The notes beneath the pieces were generated by a model. The model had not been told where the DNA came from. It made no database searches and saw nothing but the letters and a program-made list of their open reading frames with translations. A DNA stretch of 61,675 nucleotides, taken from Bacteroidota bacterium. Lineage in GTDB: Bacteria > Bacteroidota > Bacteroidia > Chitinophagales > Chitinophagaceae. Positions 1 to 10,518 of the stretch are shown one piece after another. Location of the stretch: the NCBI GenBank assembly GCA_030706635.1, contig JAUZOD010000019.1, positions 1-61,675 of the forward strand. Reading direction: 5' to 3'. Each line of letters opens with the position of its first letter. The stretch's first letter is position 1. The translations under genes and the position numbers were made by a program.

Positions 1-266
1 ATCTGTGGTGGGCGTTAGTAAATTGCGAGGACATGCTCTTAGTACGAGAGGACCGGAGCGTATGTACCGCTGGTGTATCGGTTGTGCCGCCAGGTGCAGT
101 GCCGAGTAGCTATGTACGGACAGGATAAACGCTGAAAGCATCTAAGCGTGAAACCTACCACAAGATGAGTTTTCTTTTAAGGGTCGTCAGAGACTATGAC
201 GTTGATAGGCTATAGGTATAAAACTGGTAACAGTAAAGCCGAGTAGTACTAATTGCCCGTATGCTT
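1..266 (+). rRNA. rrl: 23S ribosomal RNA, 3' end (partial)
   Basis: This is the 3' terminal part of a 23S rRNA gene that enters from the left edge. The universally conserved sarcin-ricin loop (AGTACGAGAGGACC) is readable at about 41-54, followed by the domain VI closing region. The 3' end is estimated where the sequence turns into a T-rich spacer, so it is uncertain by several bases. The gene is read rightward together with the 5S gene. Confidence 0.95.
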
Positions 267-386
267 TAATTTTTTTATTTTTTGCCGGAAGCTTGCTTCC
301 GCAGATTATATTAAATTCAAATGGTATTCGTATTACAACTTCCAATATGTTAATTTATTAAAGTAAGAAATTACTTTTTAATTTCT

Positions 387-497
387 TATGGTGGTTTTTC
401 CAAGGGTGTTCACCTCTTCCCATACCGAACAGAGAAGTTAAGCCCCTTATGGCCGATGGTACTGCACCAAAATGCGGGAGAGTAGGTAGCTGCCATA
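387..497 (+). rRNA. rrf: 5S ribosomal RNA
   Basis: The sequence has typical 5S features: the conserved CCGAACAGAGAAGTTAAG loop region near 427-447 and a terminal helix in which TATGGTGG at the 5' end pairs with CTGCCATA at the 3' end. The boundaries are set from that helix. It lies about 120 bases after the 23S end and is followed directly by an intrinsic terminator. Confidence 0.95.
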
Positions 498-504
498 TTC
501 ATTG

Positions 505-535
505 AAGCCTCGTCTTTTCAGACGGGGCTTTTTTT
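505..535 (+). terminator. rRNA operon terminator
   Basis: A 10-bp stem (AAGCCTCGTC with GACGGGGCTT, one G-U pair) and a 6-base loop are followed by a T run. It lies 8 bases after the 5S gene, so it should end the rRNA transcript. Confidence 0.85.
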
Positions 536-657
536 ATGCCCGTTACGGAGCAGGTTTTTCCCAAATACGAATTCCCGGCCGTCAATCTGTTTTATTTATT
601 ATTTTCAATCGGCTTACAACATCAGGCATTAAGGCCACTCACAAAATGTAAACGTGG

Positions 658-1797
658 ATGGAAATTAATATAATCGGACTTTATGGTGAATGGGCTAAAT
701 CATTCAATGAAAATAAATTACCAGCCCTTTCTTTCAGAAGAAAGGAATGGATGGATTTAGAGTCATGGCGGGCGGTTGCAAAAAAGCGTTTGGTTGAGCG
801 TTTAGCCATTCCGGATATCGGGCAAACACCAAAAGTCAGTGTGATAAGGCAATATGATTATGATGGTTTGCATATTGAAGAACTGAATTGGCAATTGCCG
901 TATGGGAGACCTACAGATGGCATCTTATTAAAGCCTTTGAATGCGAAAGGAAGATTGCCAGGTATTCTCGCTTTCCACGATCATGGCGAGAACAAATATT
1001 TTGGCACAAGAAAAATTACCAAAGTCTCCGCTGACCAGCATCCGCTGATGAAAGAACATCAAAAGGTGTTTTATGAGGGTTTTGCATGGGCCAACGAAAT
1101 GGCCAGACGTGGGTATGTGGTTTTGGTGTCTGATGCATTTCCTTTCGCGAGCAGAAGAGTAATGATGCAGGATTTGCCGGAATTTATGCGGCATGGATTA
1201 AACGATCATGATCCTGAAAATCCGGTCCACATCAAGGCATATAATGAATGGGCTTCTGATCATGAACATATCATGGCGAAATCATTATTTAGCGCCGGCA
1301 CTACCTGGCCTGGCGTATTCCTTGCTGAGGACCAAAAAGCATTGGATGTTTTGTGTGCCAGGGATGATGTGGATGCAAACCGGATTGGATGCGGAGGCTT
1401 GTCAGGTGGCGGCATGCGAACAATATTTTCCGGTGGCCTGGACCCACGGATCAGGTGCGCCGTTTGCGCAGGTTTCATGACAACCTGGGCGGATTTTCTT
1501 CTCCACAAAGCATTTACCCATACCTGGATGACCTATGTTCCCTTACAGCCCAATGAACTGGATTTGCCGGAGATACTGGGATTACGTGCGCCTCTTCCTA
1601 GTTTGGTATTGAATAATGAAGAGGATGAATTATTTACGCTTTCAGAGATGAAGCGGGCGGACAAAATCTTAAACGAAGTGTATAAAAAGGCGGATGCCGC
1701 GGATCACTACCGGGGTTCTTTTTATCCGGGTCCGCATAAATTTGATGCAAAGATGCAGGCGGAAGCCTTCGGTTGGTTTGATCGTTGGTTAAGATAA
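658..1797 (+). CDS. alpha/beta hydrolase family protein (esterase-like)
   Basis: A 379-aa protein with an alpha/beta-hydrolase core. The nucleophile elbow is GLSGG with Ser249; a histidine in GPHKF (His360) near the C-terminus and an acidic cluster at 321-323 (EED) complete a plausible triad. A HDHG segment at 107-110 is in the position of the oxyanion-hole strand. The N-terminal ~80 residues are an extra segment ahead of the core, as in dienelactone-hydrolase or acetylxylan-esterase-like proteins. There is no signal peptide, so it is probably cytoplasmic. The substrate cannot be told from sequence. It is a single gene after the rRNA operon and converges on the next gene; no Shine-Dalgarno sequence precedes the ATG. 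Confidence 0.8.
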   Translation: MEINIIGLYGEWAKSFNENKLPALSFRRKEWMDLESWRAVAKKRLVERLAIPDIGQTPKVSVIRQYDYDGLHIEELNWQLPYGRPTDGILLKPLNAKGRLPGILAFHDHGENKYFGTRKITKVSADQHPLMKEHQKVFYEGFAWANEMARRGYVVLVSDAFPFASRRVMMQDLPEFMRHGLNDHDPENPVHIKAYNEWASDHEHIMAKSLFSAGTTWPGVFLAEDQKALDVLCARDDVDANRIGCGGLSGGGMRTIFSGGLDPRIRCAVCAGFMTTWADFLLHKAFTHTWMTYVPLQPNELDLPEILGLRAPLPSLVLNNEEDELFTLSEMKRADKILNEVYKKADAADHYRGSFYPGPHKFDAKMQAEAFGWFDRWLR

Positions 1798-1930
1798 CTG
1801 GTAAAGTTCTGCCGAAGCCTCCGGTTTGCCGGGAAACAGCGCTTCGCTAACCGCAAATATATCCTGAGGGATTGTAAACCATTCTCCCTTCCGGATCAGA
1901 TTCTTTCGGGCTGTTTTATATTGCGAGGTC

Positions 1931-2845
1931 TCAGAGATTAAAATGTTTCTTCATAGCCAGGGGGTAATCCGCCAACGCGATTTCGGGAGCAGCAATTTCA
2001 GGATGCCATAATTTCTCCCATTCAAAACTATAATAACCTGCATAGTGGTGCTTGTATAGAATATCTACTGCAGTGAATATGGGTGCAACGCCTTTTCCCA
2101 GCAATACATATTTTTCCTTACCCTCTGCGGTGATCTCCAGATCCTTGATATGGGTATGCAGTATATAGGGATGCAGCATATCATACACTTCGGCAGGTGT
2201 TTCTTTTGTAACAGACCACATGTTGCAGATATCCCAGACCAGGCCCACATGTTCATGTCCGGCCGAATCCATAATGCTCTTCAGATCTTTTTTATATATC
2301 ACTTCTCCGTGGGATTCAAGTAATACATGCACCTTTGTTCCTTTTGCATAATCACCCAATTCCCTAAGTCCTTTGGCAATCAGGTCCAGGGTTTGTTGCC
2401 GGTCCCGGTCTTTGGGCAACTGATTTGGAAATACGCGGATATTGGGGCATTCTAATTTCGATGCCAGGTCGATGAATCTTTTTCCCTCATCCAGATTTTT
2501 TATTCTTTCCGGACCATCGGGTAAATGCATGGACGCGGAAGACCCCAGATCGGTAAATACAAGGTTCCTGTCTTTCATCTTTTTTAAAGTGTCCGCAATT
2601 TGCTGCACTGAACTGAATTCGGGCACTTTCGTAAGATCCATTTCATGCAAAATGCCCCGGACTTCAATACCGGAATAACCATGTTCTGATGCAAAAGACA
2701 GAATATCGTCAAATCGCCAGTCCGGGCAGCCCAGCGTGGAGAAGGATAATTTTAAAACAGATGGGTTTATATAAGTTGCAAGAAAAGGGACGGGAATAAG
2801 TGACAATCCGGACAATAGGAATTTTCGCCTGGAAAGCGGTTTCAT
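1931..2845 (-). CDS. sugar phosphate isomerase/epimerase-like TIM-barrel protein, exported
   Basis: A 304-aa protein resembling the xylose-isomerase-like TIM-barrel family. The start chosen is the ATG at 2845, because it opens a Tat-type signal (SRRKFLLSG followed by a hydrophobic stretch); a longer frame begins at TTG 2983 but its extra 46 residues look non-coding. The barrel contains family-typical acidic and histidine residues (for example HGEV, WDICN, HTHIKD and FEWEKLWHPE near the C-terminus) that usually bind a divalent metal. It probably acts in the periplasm on a sugar or inositol derivative; the substrate is unknown. It follows gltD by about 240 bases on the same strand and may be a separate unit. 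Confidence 0.75.
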   Translation of the reverse strand: MKPLSRRKFLLSGLSLIPVPFLATYINPSVLKLSFSTLGCPDWRFDDILSFASEHGYSGIEVRGILHEMDLTKVPEFSSVQQIADTLKKMKDRNLVFTDLGSSASMHLPDGPERIKNLDEGKRFIDLASKLECPNIRVFPNQLPKDRDRQQTLDLIAKGLRELGDYAKGTKVHVLLESHGEVIYKKDLKSIMDSAGHEHVGLVWDICNMWSVTKETPAEVYDMLHPYILHTHIKDLEITAEGKEKYVLLGKGVAPIFTAVDILYKHHYAGYYSFEWEKLWHPEIAAPEIALADYPLAMKKHFNL

Positions 2846-3084
2846 ATTTCGTTTTGATATTGAAGGTAAATCCTTTTTACATTTATTGAAGCAGCCTGAA
2901 GATTGCACGGATATTGAACCCTCACGTGGAGTGCTTTTAATCCCATCAACGCCCTGAAGGGCCTCCAGATTCGGGCTCTTCAAGTTCTTCGAGTAGGTCT
3001 CGGCGGACCCAGGAATAATAATACAATGCAGGATATTTACACCAGCGGATGACCAGCACTGATGAGCAGCATTTTGACTACCAG

Positions 3085-4560
3085 CTAATAAGCTATTCCG
3101 ATCAGGGAATGATCTTTTGTTTCCAGCATGGAAATCCCCATCAGGTATTCATCCACCTTCCGCGCACATTCCCGCCCTTCGCTGATGGCCCAGACAACCA
3201 GGGATTGTCCGCGACGCATGTCTCCGGCGCTGAATATTTTTGCAACACTGGTCTGAAAAGATTTTTCTGTTGCCTTCACATTTCCGCGCTCATCCAGATC
3301 AACACCAAGTTCCTGCAGCATGCCTTCGTGTTGCGGATGCACAAAGCCCATGGCCAGTAATGCCAATTCACAGGGAAGGGTCTTTTCCGATCCCGGTACC
3401 TCAGTAAACCGGGCCGGGCGGCCGTCCTCGGCCAGTTTCCATTCCAGGGTGCAGATCGTCAGCGCCTTCAGATTGCCCTGGTCATCCCCGGTAAATGATT
3501 TGGTGCCTACTGCCCAATGGCGCTCAACGCCCTCTTCATGCGACGAAGATGTTTTTAATATCATCGGATAGGTTGGCCAGGGCATATAAGGCGTCCTTTC
3601 CTTTGGCGGCTGGGGAAGCAATTCAAATTGCGTGATGGATTTTGCGCCATGACGGTTCGAGGTTCCAACACAATCACTGCCGGTGTCGCCCCCGCCGATC
3701 ACGATTACATTTTTATGTGTGGCAAAAATATCTTCTTCTTTAACTTCGGTTGCACTTACCCGCTTGTTCTGCTGCTTTAAGAAATCCATTGCGAAATAGA
3801 CTCCCTTCAGGTCCCTGCCGGGAATGGGCAGATCACGCGGTATGGTAGATCCTCCCGACAAAACGATGGCATGGTACTCCCGCATCAGGTCGTTAATCCT
3901 TACATCCACGCCGACATTGGCATTACAGCGGAATACAATTCCTTCCTGTTCCAGAATGGCGATTCTCCGGTCGATCACCCATTTTTCGAGTTTGAAATCG
4001 GGTATACCATAACGAAGCAGTCCACCTGGCGCGTCATCCCGCTCAAAAACGGTTACCGAATGTCCGGCACTGTTCAGCTGTGTGGCCGCAGCCAGCCCAG
4101 CTGGTCCGGAACCGACCACCGCAATTTTTTTACCCGTCCTTACATTTGGCTGCTTTGCTTTTACAAAGCCTTTCTCAAAGGCAATTTCAATTATATGTTT
4201 TTCAATTTCTTCGATGGTAATGGCGGGTTGGTTGATGCCCAGCACGCAACTGCTTTCACAGGGAGCCGGACAAATCCTGCCTGTAAACTCCGGAAAATTA
4301 TTCGTTGATGAGAGGATCTCATAAGCTTCCAGCCAGGAACTGCGATAAACCGCATCGTTGAATTCCGGTATCACATTTCCCAGTGGACAACCATGACTGC
4401 AAAATGGAATTCCGCAGTTCATGCAACGCGCTGACTGATGATTTAACTGTTCAGGACTATATGGATTTACAAATTCCTTGTAGTCTTTTTTTCTTTCCTG
4501 AACAGGACGCTTGCCCGGAAGCTCGCGTTTATATTCCATAAATCCGGATAGTTTACCCAT
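3085..4560 (-). CDS. gltD: glutamate synthase, small (beta) subunit
   Basis: A 491-aa FAD/NAD(P)H-dependent subunit that feeds electrons to GltB for making two glutamates from glutamine and 2-oxoglutarate. The N-terminal cysteine clusters ([22 protein letters not shown]) bind the two [4Fe-4S] clusters. Two Rossmann motifs follow: [12 protein letters not shown] for FAD and [11 protein letters not shown] for the pyridine nucleotide. The start is placed at ATG 4560; a TTG six bases upstream is also in frame but less likely. It begins 34 bases after gltB and is surely co-transcribed with it. Length and domains are normal for the family. Confidence 0.96.
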   Translation of the reverse strand: MGKLSGFMEYKRELPGKRPVQERKKDYKEFVNPYSPEQLNHQSARCMNCGIPFCSHGCPLGNVIPEFNDAVYRSSWLEAYEILSSTNNFPEFTGRICPAPCESSCVLGINQPAITIEEIEKHIIEIAFEKGFVKAKQPNVRTGKKIAVVGSGPAGLAAATQLNSAGHSVTVFERDDAPGGLLRYGIPDFKLEKWVIDRRIAILEQEGIVFRCNANVGVDVRINDLMREYHAIVLSGGSTIPRDLPIPGRDLKGVYFAMDFLKQQNKRVSATEVKEEDIFATHKNVIVIGGGDTGSDCVGTSNRHGAKSITQFELLPQPPKERTPYMPWPTYPMILKTSSSHEEGVERHWAVGTKSFTGDDQGNLKALTICTLEWKLAEDGRPARFTEVPGSEKTLPCELALLAMGFVHPQHEGMLQELGVDLDERGNVKATEKSFQTSVAKIFSAGDMRRGQSLVVWAISEGRECARKVDEYLMGISMLETKDHSLIGIAY

Positions 4561-4594
4561 TGACAATATTCACTTTATGGTTTTGATTGATCAA

Positions 4595-7500
4595 TTATGA
4601 ATTTATACCCACACGGGCTTTCTTTTCCAGTAATACTTTCTTATAGTCTTTCGGAAATACTTTCACAAAATTCCGCAGCTGGTTTTCAAAATCATCCAGC
4701 ACAAACCGGGCAACCTGACTCGATGTATAGTCGTAATGTTTCGCAATCATAGATTTCATTTCAACAGCATCCTCCTGATCCAAAGGATCCAGGTCAATCA
4801 TTTCCGGATTGCAGAGGGACGCAAATTTACCATCCACGTCATATACATAGGCAATCCCGCCACTCATACCGGCTGCAAAATTTCTTCCAGTGGAACCGAG
4901 GATCACGACCCGTCCACCTGTCATGTATTCGCAGCCATGATCCCCAATCCCTTCCACCACGGCGTTTGCACCGGAATTGCGGACGGCAAAACGTTCTCCT
5001 GCTTTTCCGCGGATGAATGCTTCGCCAGACGTAGCACCGTAAAAAGCAACGTTGCCGATGATGAAATTTTCTTCCGGTACGAATCCCGCATCGGCAGCTG
5101 GATACACAATCAGCCGCGCTCCGGATAATCCTTTACCAAAATAATCATTGGCGTCTCCTTCCAGTTCCAGGGTAATACCGTGTGTATTGAATGCACCAAA
5201 ACTTTGTCCTGCCGTTCCGGTTAATTTGAAATGAATGCCATCCTGGGGTAACCCATTCCCTTTAAACAATTTGGAAATCTCATTGGAAAGCAGGGTGCCA
5301 ATGGTCCGGTCCGTATTTTTTACATCGAAAGCGGCAAAAACTTTCTGCCCCGATTCAATAGCCGGTTTTGCCGCGCTCAGCAGTTTCCAATCGAGCACCT
5401 CGGTCAATCCATGATCCTGTTCTTCCATATTATAGATGCCGGTATTTGCAGACTCCGGTTCTTTGTATAGAATCGGGGAAAGATTGAGTTTTTTAGCTTT
5501 CCAGTGTTTCGTATGATCGTTCACTTCCAGGCACTCCACCTGACCGACCATTTCATTAATGGTGCGGAAGCCAAGCTCGGCCATGATTTCCCGGAGTTCG
5601 CGGGTCAGGAATTTAAAAAGAGTTACCACATGATCTGCGTTTCCCGTAAATCGTTTTCTCAGTTCTGTATTTTGGGTGGCTACGCCTACGGGGCAGGTAT
5701 TGGTGTGGCATTTCCGCATCATGATACATCCTTCCACTACAAGCGCCGCCGTGGCTACGCCCCATTCCTCTGCTCCCAACAGGGTAGCAATAGCGATATC
5801 GCGACCGGTTTTCAACTGCCCGTCGGTTTGCAATACGACGCGGCTGCGCAATTTATTTTTTACCAGGGTTTGTTGAGACTCTGCGAGGCCCAGTTCCCAG
5901 GGCAATCCTGCGTGACGGATGGAACTGATGGGCGAGGCGCCAGTGCCCCCATCATGTCCGGATATCAGGATTACGTCTGACTTTGCTTTTGCGACACCCG
6001 CCGCAATGGTTCCGACACCGGCTTTGGATACCAGTTTAACACTGATGCGTGCTTTCCGGTTGGCATTTTTCAGATCAAAGATCAACTGCGCCAAATCCTC
6101 TATTGAATAAATATCATGGTGGGGCGGAGGGGATATAAGTCCCACACCCGGTGTGGAATGCCGCACTTTTCCGATCCAGTCATCTACCTTATGACCCGGT
6201 AATTGTCCGCCTTCCCCGGGTTTCGCGCCCTGGGCCATTTTTATTTGCAGCTCGTCGGCCTGGGTGAGATAATAACTGGTAACGCCGAAGCGGGCGGATG
6301 CCACCTGTTTGATCGCCGAACGCATGGAATCACCATTGGGAAGTCTGTCAAAACGGAATTCATCTTCGCCGCCTTCCCCGGTGTTGCTTTTGGCGCCGAT
6401 GCGGTTCATGGCAATGGCGAGGGTGGAATGCGCTTCATGGGAAATGGATCCGAAGCTCATCGCTCCGGTGGCAAAACGTTTCAGAATATTTTCTTCCGGC
6501 TCCACCTCATCCAATGGAATGGAAGGCCGGTTTCTTTTAAAAGCCAACATGCCCCGAAGGGTGGCTGCTTTTTCCGTTTGTTCGTTGACCAGCCTGGAAT
6601 ATTTTTTAAATGAAGGATAGTCGTTCATATGCGTGGAATATTGCAGATAATGAACGGTACCCGGATTGAATAAATGAAATTCGCCTTTTCTTTTCCATTG
6701 ATACACGCCGCCGGAGGGCAAACGGTCTATCGGAATATCTTTCCTGCTGAATGCAAATAAATGCTTGCTAAGGGTTTCGCGGGCAATTTCGTCCAGGCCC
6801 ATACCCTCAATCCGGGAGGTGGCTCCGGTAAAATATTTATCTACAACAGAATGATTCAGACCTATGATTTCGAATATCTGGGCTCCCTGATACGATTGCA
6901 GGGTAGAGATGCCCATTTTGGAGAATACTTTCAGCAGACCCTCATTGACAGCCTTAATATAATTTTTCTTGAGCTGCTCAGGGTCGAGAGGGGACTGCAA
7001 TTTCCCTGTATTTTTTGCATCGCGGATGGTGGCAAACGCGAGATAGGGATTAATGGCCGTGGCCCCGAACCCGATCAGGCAGGCGAAATGATGCACTTCC
7101 CATACATCTCCGGCTTCTACGATAATGCCAACCTGTCCCCTGTATCCTTTCCGGATAAGGTGATGGTGGACGGCTGCTGTAGCCAGCAGGGATGGGATGG
7201 GTGCATGTTCCGAATCAATGGCCCGGTCGGAAAGAACCAACACTTCAAAGCCATCCAGCACCGCGTCCACCGCATAACGGCAGAGCCTTTCCACGCCAGC
7301 CTGCAAAGATCCTGGTTTGCCGTCAGCCCGGAAATAGGTCTGCAAGGTCTTAGCCTGGAATACGCCGGTATCAATACTCCTGATCTTCTCCAGTTCATGA
7401 TTGGAAAGCACCGGATGTTTCAGAGCCACACTATGACAAGCCAATGGATCTTCCACCAGGAGATTGCCATTGTTTCCGGCGAAAGTGGTCAGAGACATCA

Positions 7501-9112
7501 CCAGTCTTTCCCGGATGGGGTCGATCGGTGGATTGGTTACCTGTGCGAATAATTGTTTAAAATAGCTACTGAGATGCTGAGGTTCATCACTCAATACGGC
7601 CAGCGGAATATCAGTCCCCATGGACCCGATGGGTTCCTTTGCGTCAAGCGCCATCGGGGTGATGATGTTTTCAATATCCTCCACCGAATAACCAAAAGCT
7701 TTCTGATATTTAAAAATCTGGTCGTGGTGCAGTTCGGTAAACAATACGCGGGGTTCGGGCAGCTCCTCCAGGCGTATTTTATACTTGTTCAACCATTCTG
7801 CATAGGGCTTGGAAGAACAGATCGTTTGTTTTAACTCATCATCGCTGATGATGCGTCCCTGTTCCATATCTACGACAAACATCTTACCCGGCTGAAGTCT
7901 TCCTTTTTCACGGATCATCTTCTGTTCAATCGGCAATACACCGGTTTCTGAAGCCATGATCACGCGGTCATCTGTTGTTACACAGTAACGGGAAGGACGA
8001 AGGCCGTTTCTGTCCAGCGTGGCGCCAATTATTTTCCCATCGGTAAAGGAGATTGAGGCCGGGCCGTCCCAGGGTTCCATCAGGGAAGCGTGAAATTCAT
8101 AGAATGCCTTCTTCACGGGGTCCATTTGGTCGTTGCCGTCCCAGGCCTCGGGAATCAGCATCATCATCACATGGGGTAGCGGACGTCCACAAAGCAGCAG
8201 CAATTCGATCATATTGTCAAGACACGCAGAGTCAGACTGTCCGTCTGTAATGATGGGAAGCAGCATGTCCATCTCCTCTTTCGTAAAATAGGGAGATTCA
8301 AATCCTTTTTCGCTGGTCTTGAGCCAGTTCAGATTTCCCTGCACGGTATTGATCTCTCCGTTATGGGCGATATACCGGAAGGGCTGTGCCAGTTTCCAGC
8401 TGGGAAAGGTATTGGTGGCAAAACGGGAATGGATCAGTCCGAAGGCCGAAACCACACGGTTATTTCTAAGGTCGGGAAAATAGTCTCTCACCTGCAAACT
8501 GGTGAGCTGACCTTTATAAACGACTGTTTTATAGCTCAAAGAGGCAGCATAAAAACCGATGGGGTCTTTCTTAACCGTATTGGTGATGGTGTGACTGGAA
8601 TAATTCCTTAGAATAAACAGCTTACGCTCAAATTCCTCCGGATCGCCGATATGATCGGGGCTGGCAATAAATACCTGTTCTATTTCAGGTTCCACGGATA
8701 ATGCGGTGGCGCCCAATCCGTCAGGATTTACCGGAACCTTACGATAACCCAGCACTTCGAGGCCCAGTTTTTCTGCTGCGCGGTTAAAAATATCACGGCA
8801 TTCTTCTCTTAGCATGATATCTCTGGGGAAAAACAGCATACCCACTCCGTACTTGCCATAGGCGGGCAGGTGAATACCGAGGCGGATGCATTCGTCAAAG
8901 AAGAATTCATGAGGGGTTTGGATCATGATTCCGGCACCATCTCCGGTATTGGTTTCGCATCCGCAGGCACCCCGGTGCTCCATGTTCTCCAGGATGGTCA
9001 GCGCATCTGAAATGATCTGATGGGATTTGTTCCCCTTTATATTGGCCACAAACCCAATGCCACAGGCATCCCGCTCAAAGGAAGGATGATATAATCCTTG
9101 ATTGATTTCCAT
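4595..9112 (-). CDS. gltB: glutamate synthase, large (alpha) subunit
   Basis: A 1505-aa ferredoxin/NADPH-GOGAT alpha subunit. Order of domains: class II glutamine amidotransferase with nucleophile Cys17 (ERDACGIGF), so a 16-residue propeptide should be removed; central domain; FMN-binding synthase domain with the 3Fe-4S cysteines at 1129, 1135 and 1140 (CX5CX4C); and the C-terminal GXGXG beta-helix domain. Together with GltD it converts glutamine and 2-oxoglutarate to glutamate. It follows ilvA by 144 bases in the same direction, so glutamate supply for branched-chain aminotransferases lies beside the ilv genes. The spacer in front may hold a promoter, but no convincing TAnnTTTG box was found. 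Confidence 0.97.
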   Translation of the reverse strand: MEINQGLYHPSFERDACGIGFVANIKGNKSHQIISDALTILENMEHRGACGCETNTGDGAGIMIQTPHEFFFDECIRLGIHLPAYGKYGVGMLFFPRDIMLREECRDIFNRAAEKLGLEVLGYRKVPVNPDGLGATALSVEPEIEQVFIASPDHIGDPEEFERKLFILRNYSSHTITNTVKKDPIGFYAASLSYKTVVYKGQLTSLQVRDYFPDLRNNRVVSAFGLIHSRFATNTFPSWKLAQPFRYIAHNGEINTVQGNLNWLKTSEKGFESPYFTKEEMDMLLPIITDGQSDSACLDNMIELLLLCGRPLPHVMMMLIPEAWDGNDQMDPVKKAFYEFHASLMEPWDGPASISFTDGKIIGATLDRNGLRPSRYCVTTDDRVIMASETGVLPIEQKMIREKGRLQPGKMFVVDMEQGRIISDDELKQTICSSKPYAEWLNKYKIRLEELPEPRVLFTELHHDQIFKYQKAFGYSVEDIENIITPMALDAKEPIGSMGTDIPLAVLSDEPQHLSSYFKQLFAQVTNPPIDPIRERLVMSLTTFAGNNGNLLVEDPLACHSVALKHPVLSNHELEKIRSIDTGVFQAKTLQTYFRADGKPGSLQAGVERLCRYAVDAVLDGFEVLVLSDRAIDSEHAPIPSLLATAAVHHHLIRKGYRGQVGIIVEAGDVWEVHHFACLIGFGATAINPYLAFATIRDAKNTGKLQSPLDPEQLKKNYIKAVNEGLLKVFSKMGISTLQSYQGAQIFEIIGLNHSVVDKYFTGATSRIEGMGLDEIARETLSKHLFAFSRKDIPIDRLPSGGVYQWKRKGEFHLFNPGTVHYLQYSTHMNDYPSFKKYSRLVNEQTEKAATLRGMLAFKRNRPSIPLDEVEPEENILKRFATGAMSFGSISHEAHSTLAIAMNRIGAKSNTGEGGEDEFRFDRLPNGDSMRSAIKQVASARFGVTSYYLTQADELQIKMAQGAKPGEGGQLPGHKVDDWIGKVRHSTPGVGLISPPPHHDIYSIEDLAQLIFDLKNANRKARISVKLVSKAGVGTIAAGVAKAKSDVILISGHDGGTGASPISSIRHAGLPWELGLAESQQTLVKNKLRSRVVLQTDGQLKTGRDIAIATLLGAEEWGVATAALVVEGCIMMRKCHTNTCPVGVATQNTELRKRFTGNADHVVTLFKFLTRELREIMAELGFRTINEMVGQVECLEVNDHTKHWKAKKLNLSPILYKEPESANTGIYNMEEQDHGLTEVLDWKLLSAAKPAIESGQKVFAAFDVKNTDRTIGTLLSNEISKLFKGNGLPQDGIHFKLTGTAGQSFGAFNTHGITLELEGDANDYFGKGLSGARLIVYPAADAGFVPEENFIIGNVAFYGATSGEAFIRGKAGERFAVRNSGANAVVEGIGDHGCEYMTGGRVVILGSTGRNFAAGMSGGIAYVYDVDGKFASLCNPEMIDLDPLDQEDAVEMKSMIAKHYDYTSSQVARFVLDDFENQLRNFVKVFPKDYKKVLLEKKARVGINS

Positions 9113-9256
9113 TAATTTCGATTAAGCAGTGAATGGCATCAACGAACAATCGTCGGTTCAATGATTTTTCTAAGGAAGACAGCGATTCGTCTAAAAATAT
9201 AAAAAAACGCTGATATCTTATCAAATAAATATCAACAACTACAACACCTGATATGT

Positions 9257-10513
9257 TCAAATGAGGTATCCGTACAGGGTATCGTTTTTATTGATTTCAG
9301 AGAAATCGATCTGCCGCCCTTTCAGGTTGCTGAGCAATACGTCGTAGTCGCTCCTGCTTTGCAGCTCGATCCCCACCAGGGCTGGCCCTGATTCTTTGTT
9401 TGTCTTTTGCATGTATTCGAACCGGGTAATATCGTCATTTGGACCTAACACATTGTTTACGAACTCTTTCAATGCCCCCGGTCTTTGAGCAAACTGAATC
9501 AGGAAATAATGTTTAAGCCCCTCAAACTGCAAGGATCTTTCCTTGATTTCAGGCATCCGGTCAATATCATTATTACTTCCGCTGACGATGCAGACTATAT
9601 TTTTCCCTTTTATGGAATCTGCAAAGGCCTCCAGTCCGGCAATAGATAGGGCGCCGGCGGGCTCCACGACGATGGCATCTTCGTTATATAGTTTAAGGAT
9701 GGTGGAGCAGACCCGCCCTTCGGGAACCAGCGCCAGATCGTCCAGGACCTCCCTGCAGATGGAAAAAGTCAGATCCCCGGTTCTTTTCACGGCAGCGCCG
9801 TCAACAAACCGGTCTATCTTTTCCAGGGTAACCGGGTGTCCGGCCTTGAAAGCCTCGAACATTGACGGAGCTCCCTCCGGTTCCAGGCCGATGATTTTTG
9901 TTTTGGGCGAATAGGTCTTAAAGTAGGATCCGGCACCGGATGCGAGACCCCCGCCGCCGACAGGAACGAAGAGATAATCAATTTCGGAAAGTTCCTCCAG
10001 GATCTCCAGGGCGACCGTCGCCTGCCCCTCAATGATCCGGAGATCTTCGAAGGGCGGGATAAAGGTCATTTGATTATCCGCGGTGAATTTCTTCGCTGCA
10101 ACGGCGCAATCATCAAATGTATCACCAATCAGTTTAATTTCAACAAAGGTTTCTCCGAACATTTTTGTCTGATCCACTTTTTGTTTCGGCGTGATGATCG
10201 GCATAAAAACCACACCTTTCAGGTTGAGCTTTTTACAGGAATAGGCAAATCCCTGGGCATGATTTCCTGCGCTGGCACATACCACTCCGTTCCGGAGTTT
10301 TTCTTCCGGGAGGCTGCTCATCATGTTGTAAGCGCCCCGGATCTTATAGGACCGGACAATCTGCAGGTCTTCCCGCTTCAGATAAACATTACACTGATAC
10401 CGGCGCGACAGATTGTGATTCAGCGTAAGCGGCGTACGAAATACCACTTTTTTAAGCCTGTCAGCTGCCTTTGCCACATCCAGCTGTGGCAGGGCCAGGG
10501 ATTTTGTTTCCAT
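9257..10513 (-). CDS. ilvA: threonine dehydratase (deaminase)
   Basis: A 418-aa PLP enzyme converting threonine to 2-oxobutyrate, the first step of isoleucine synthesis. The PLP lysine is Lys57 in SYKIRG; the SAGNHAQG substrate loop and the GGGGLASG phosphate-binding loop are present. About 90 C-terminal residues form a single ACT-like regulatory domain, matching the ~420-aa short form rather than the ~510-aa two-domain E. coli form. It starts 5 bases after ilvC, so it is translated from the ilv transcript. Confidence 0.94.
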   Translation of the reverse strand: METKSLALPQLDVAKAADRLKKVVFRTPLTLNHNLSRRYQCNVYLKREDLQIVRSYKIRGAYNMMSSLPEEKLRNGVVCASAGNHAQGFAYSCKKLNLKGVVFMPIITPKQKVDQTKMFGETFVEIKLIGDTFDDCAVAAKKFTADNQMTFIPPFEDLRIIEGQATVALEILEELSEIDYLFVPVGGGGLASGAGSYFKTYSPKTKIIGLEPEGAPSMFEAFKAGHPVTLEKIDRFVDGAAVKRTGDLTFSICREVLDDLALVPEGRVCSTILKLYNEDAIVVEPAGALSIAGLEAFADSIKGKNIVCIVSGSNNDIDRMPEIKERSLQFEGLKHYFLIQFAQRPGALKEFVNNVLGPNDDITRFEYMQKTNKESGPALVGIELQSRSDYDVLLSNLKGRQIDFSEINKNDTLYGYLI

Positions 10514-10518
10514 GATGA

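Noticed and set aside
1789-1945. A minus-strand open stretch of about 50 codons ending TAA, overlapping the hydrolase 3' end
   Set aside because: No start codon and no recognisable domain; open frames of this length are expected by chance at this base composition. A frameshifted extension of the TIM-barrel protein is possible but the protein already ends at the usual place.
2846-2983. Longer version of the TIM-barrel protein starting at TTG 2983
   Set aside because: The extra 46 residues precede a complete Tat-type signal peptide, so the ATG at 2845 is the better start.
2946-3059. A 37-codon minus-strand frame (GTG start) with protein-like composition (WCKYPALYYYSW) between gltD and the TIM-barrel gene
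   Set aside because: Short, without a recognised family, ATG or promoter; could be a degraded gene tail but cannot be supported.
7117-7398. Many long open frames antisense to or overlapping gltB, rpoB, rpoC, ilvB and others
   Set aside because: They are shadows of conserved genes, with no independent start signals or recognisable domains.
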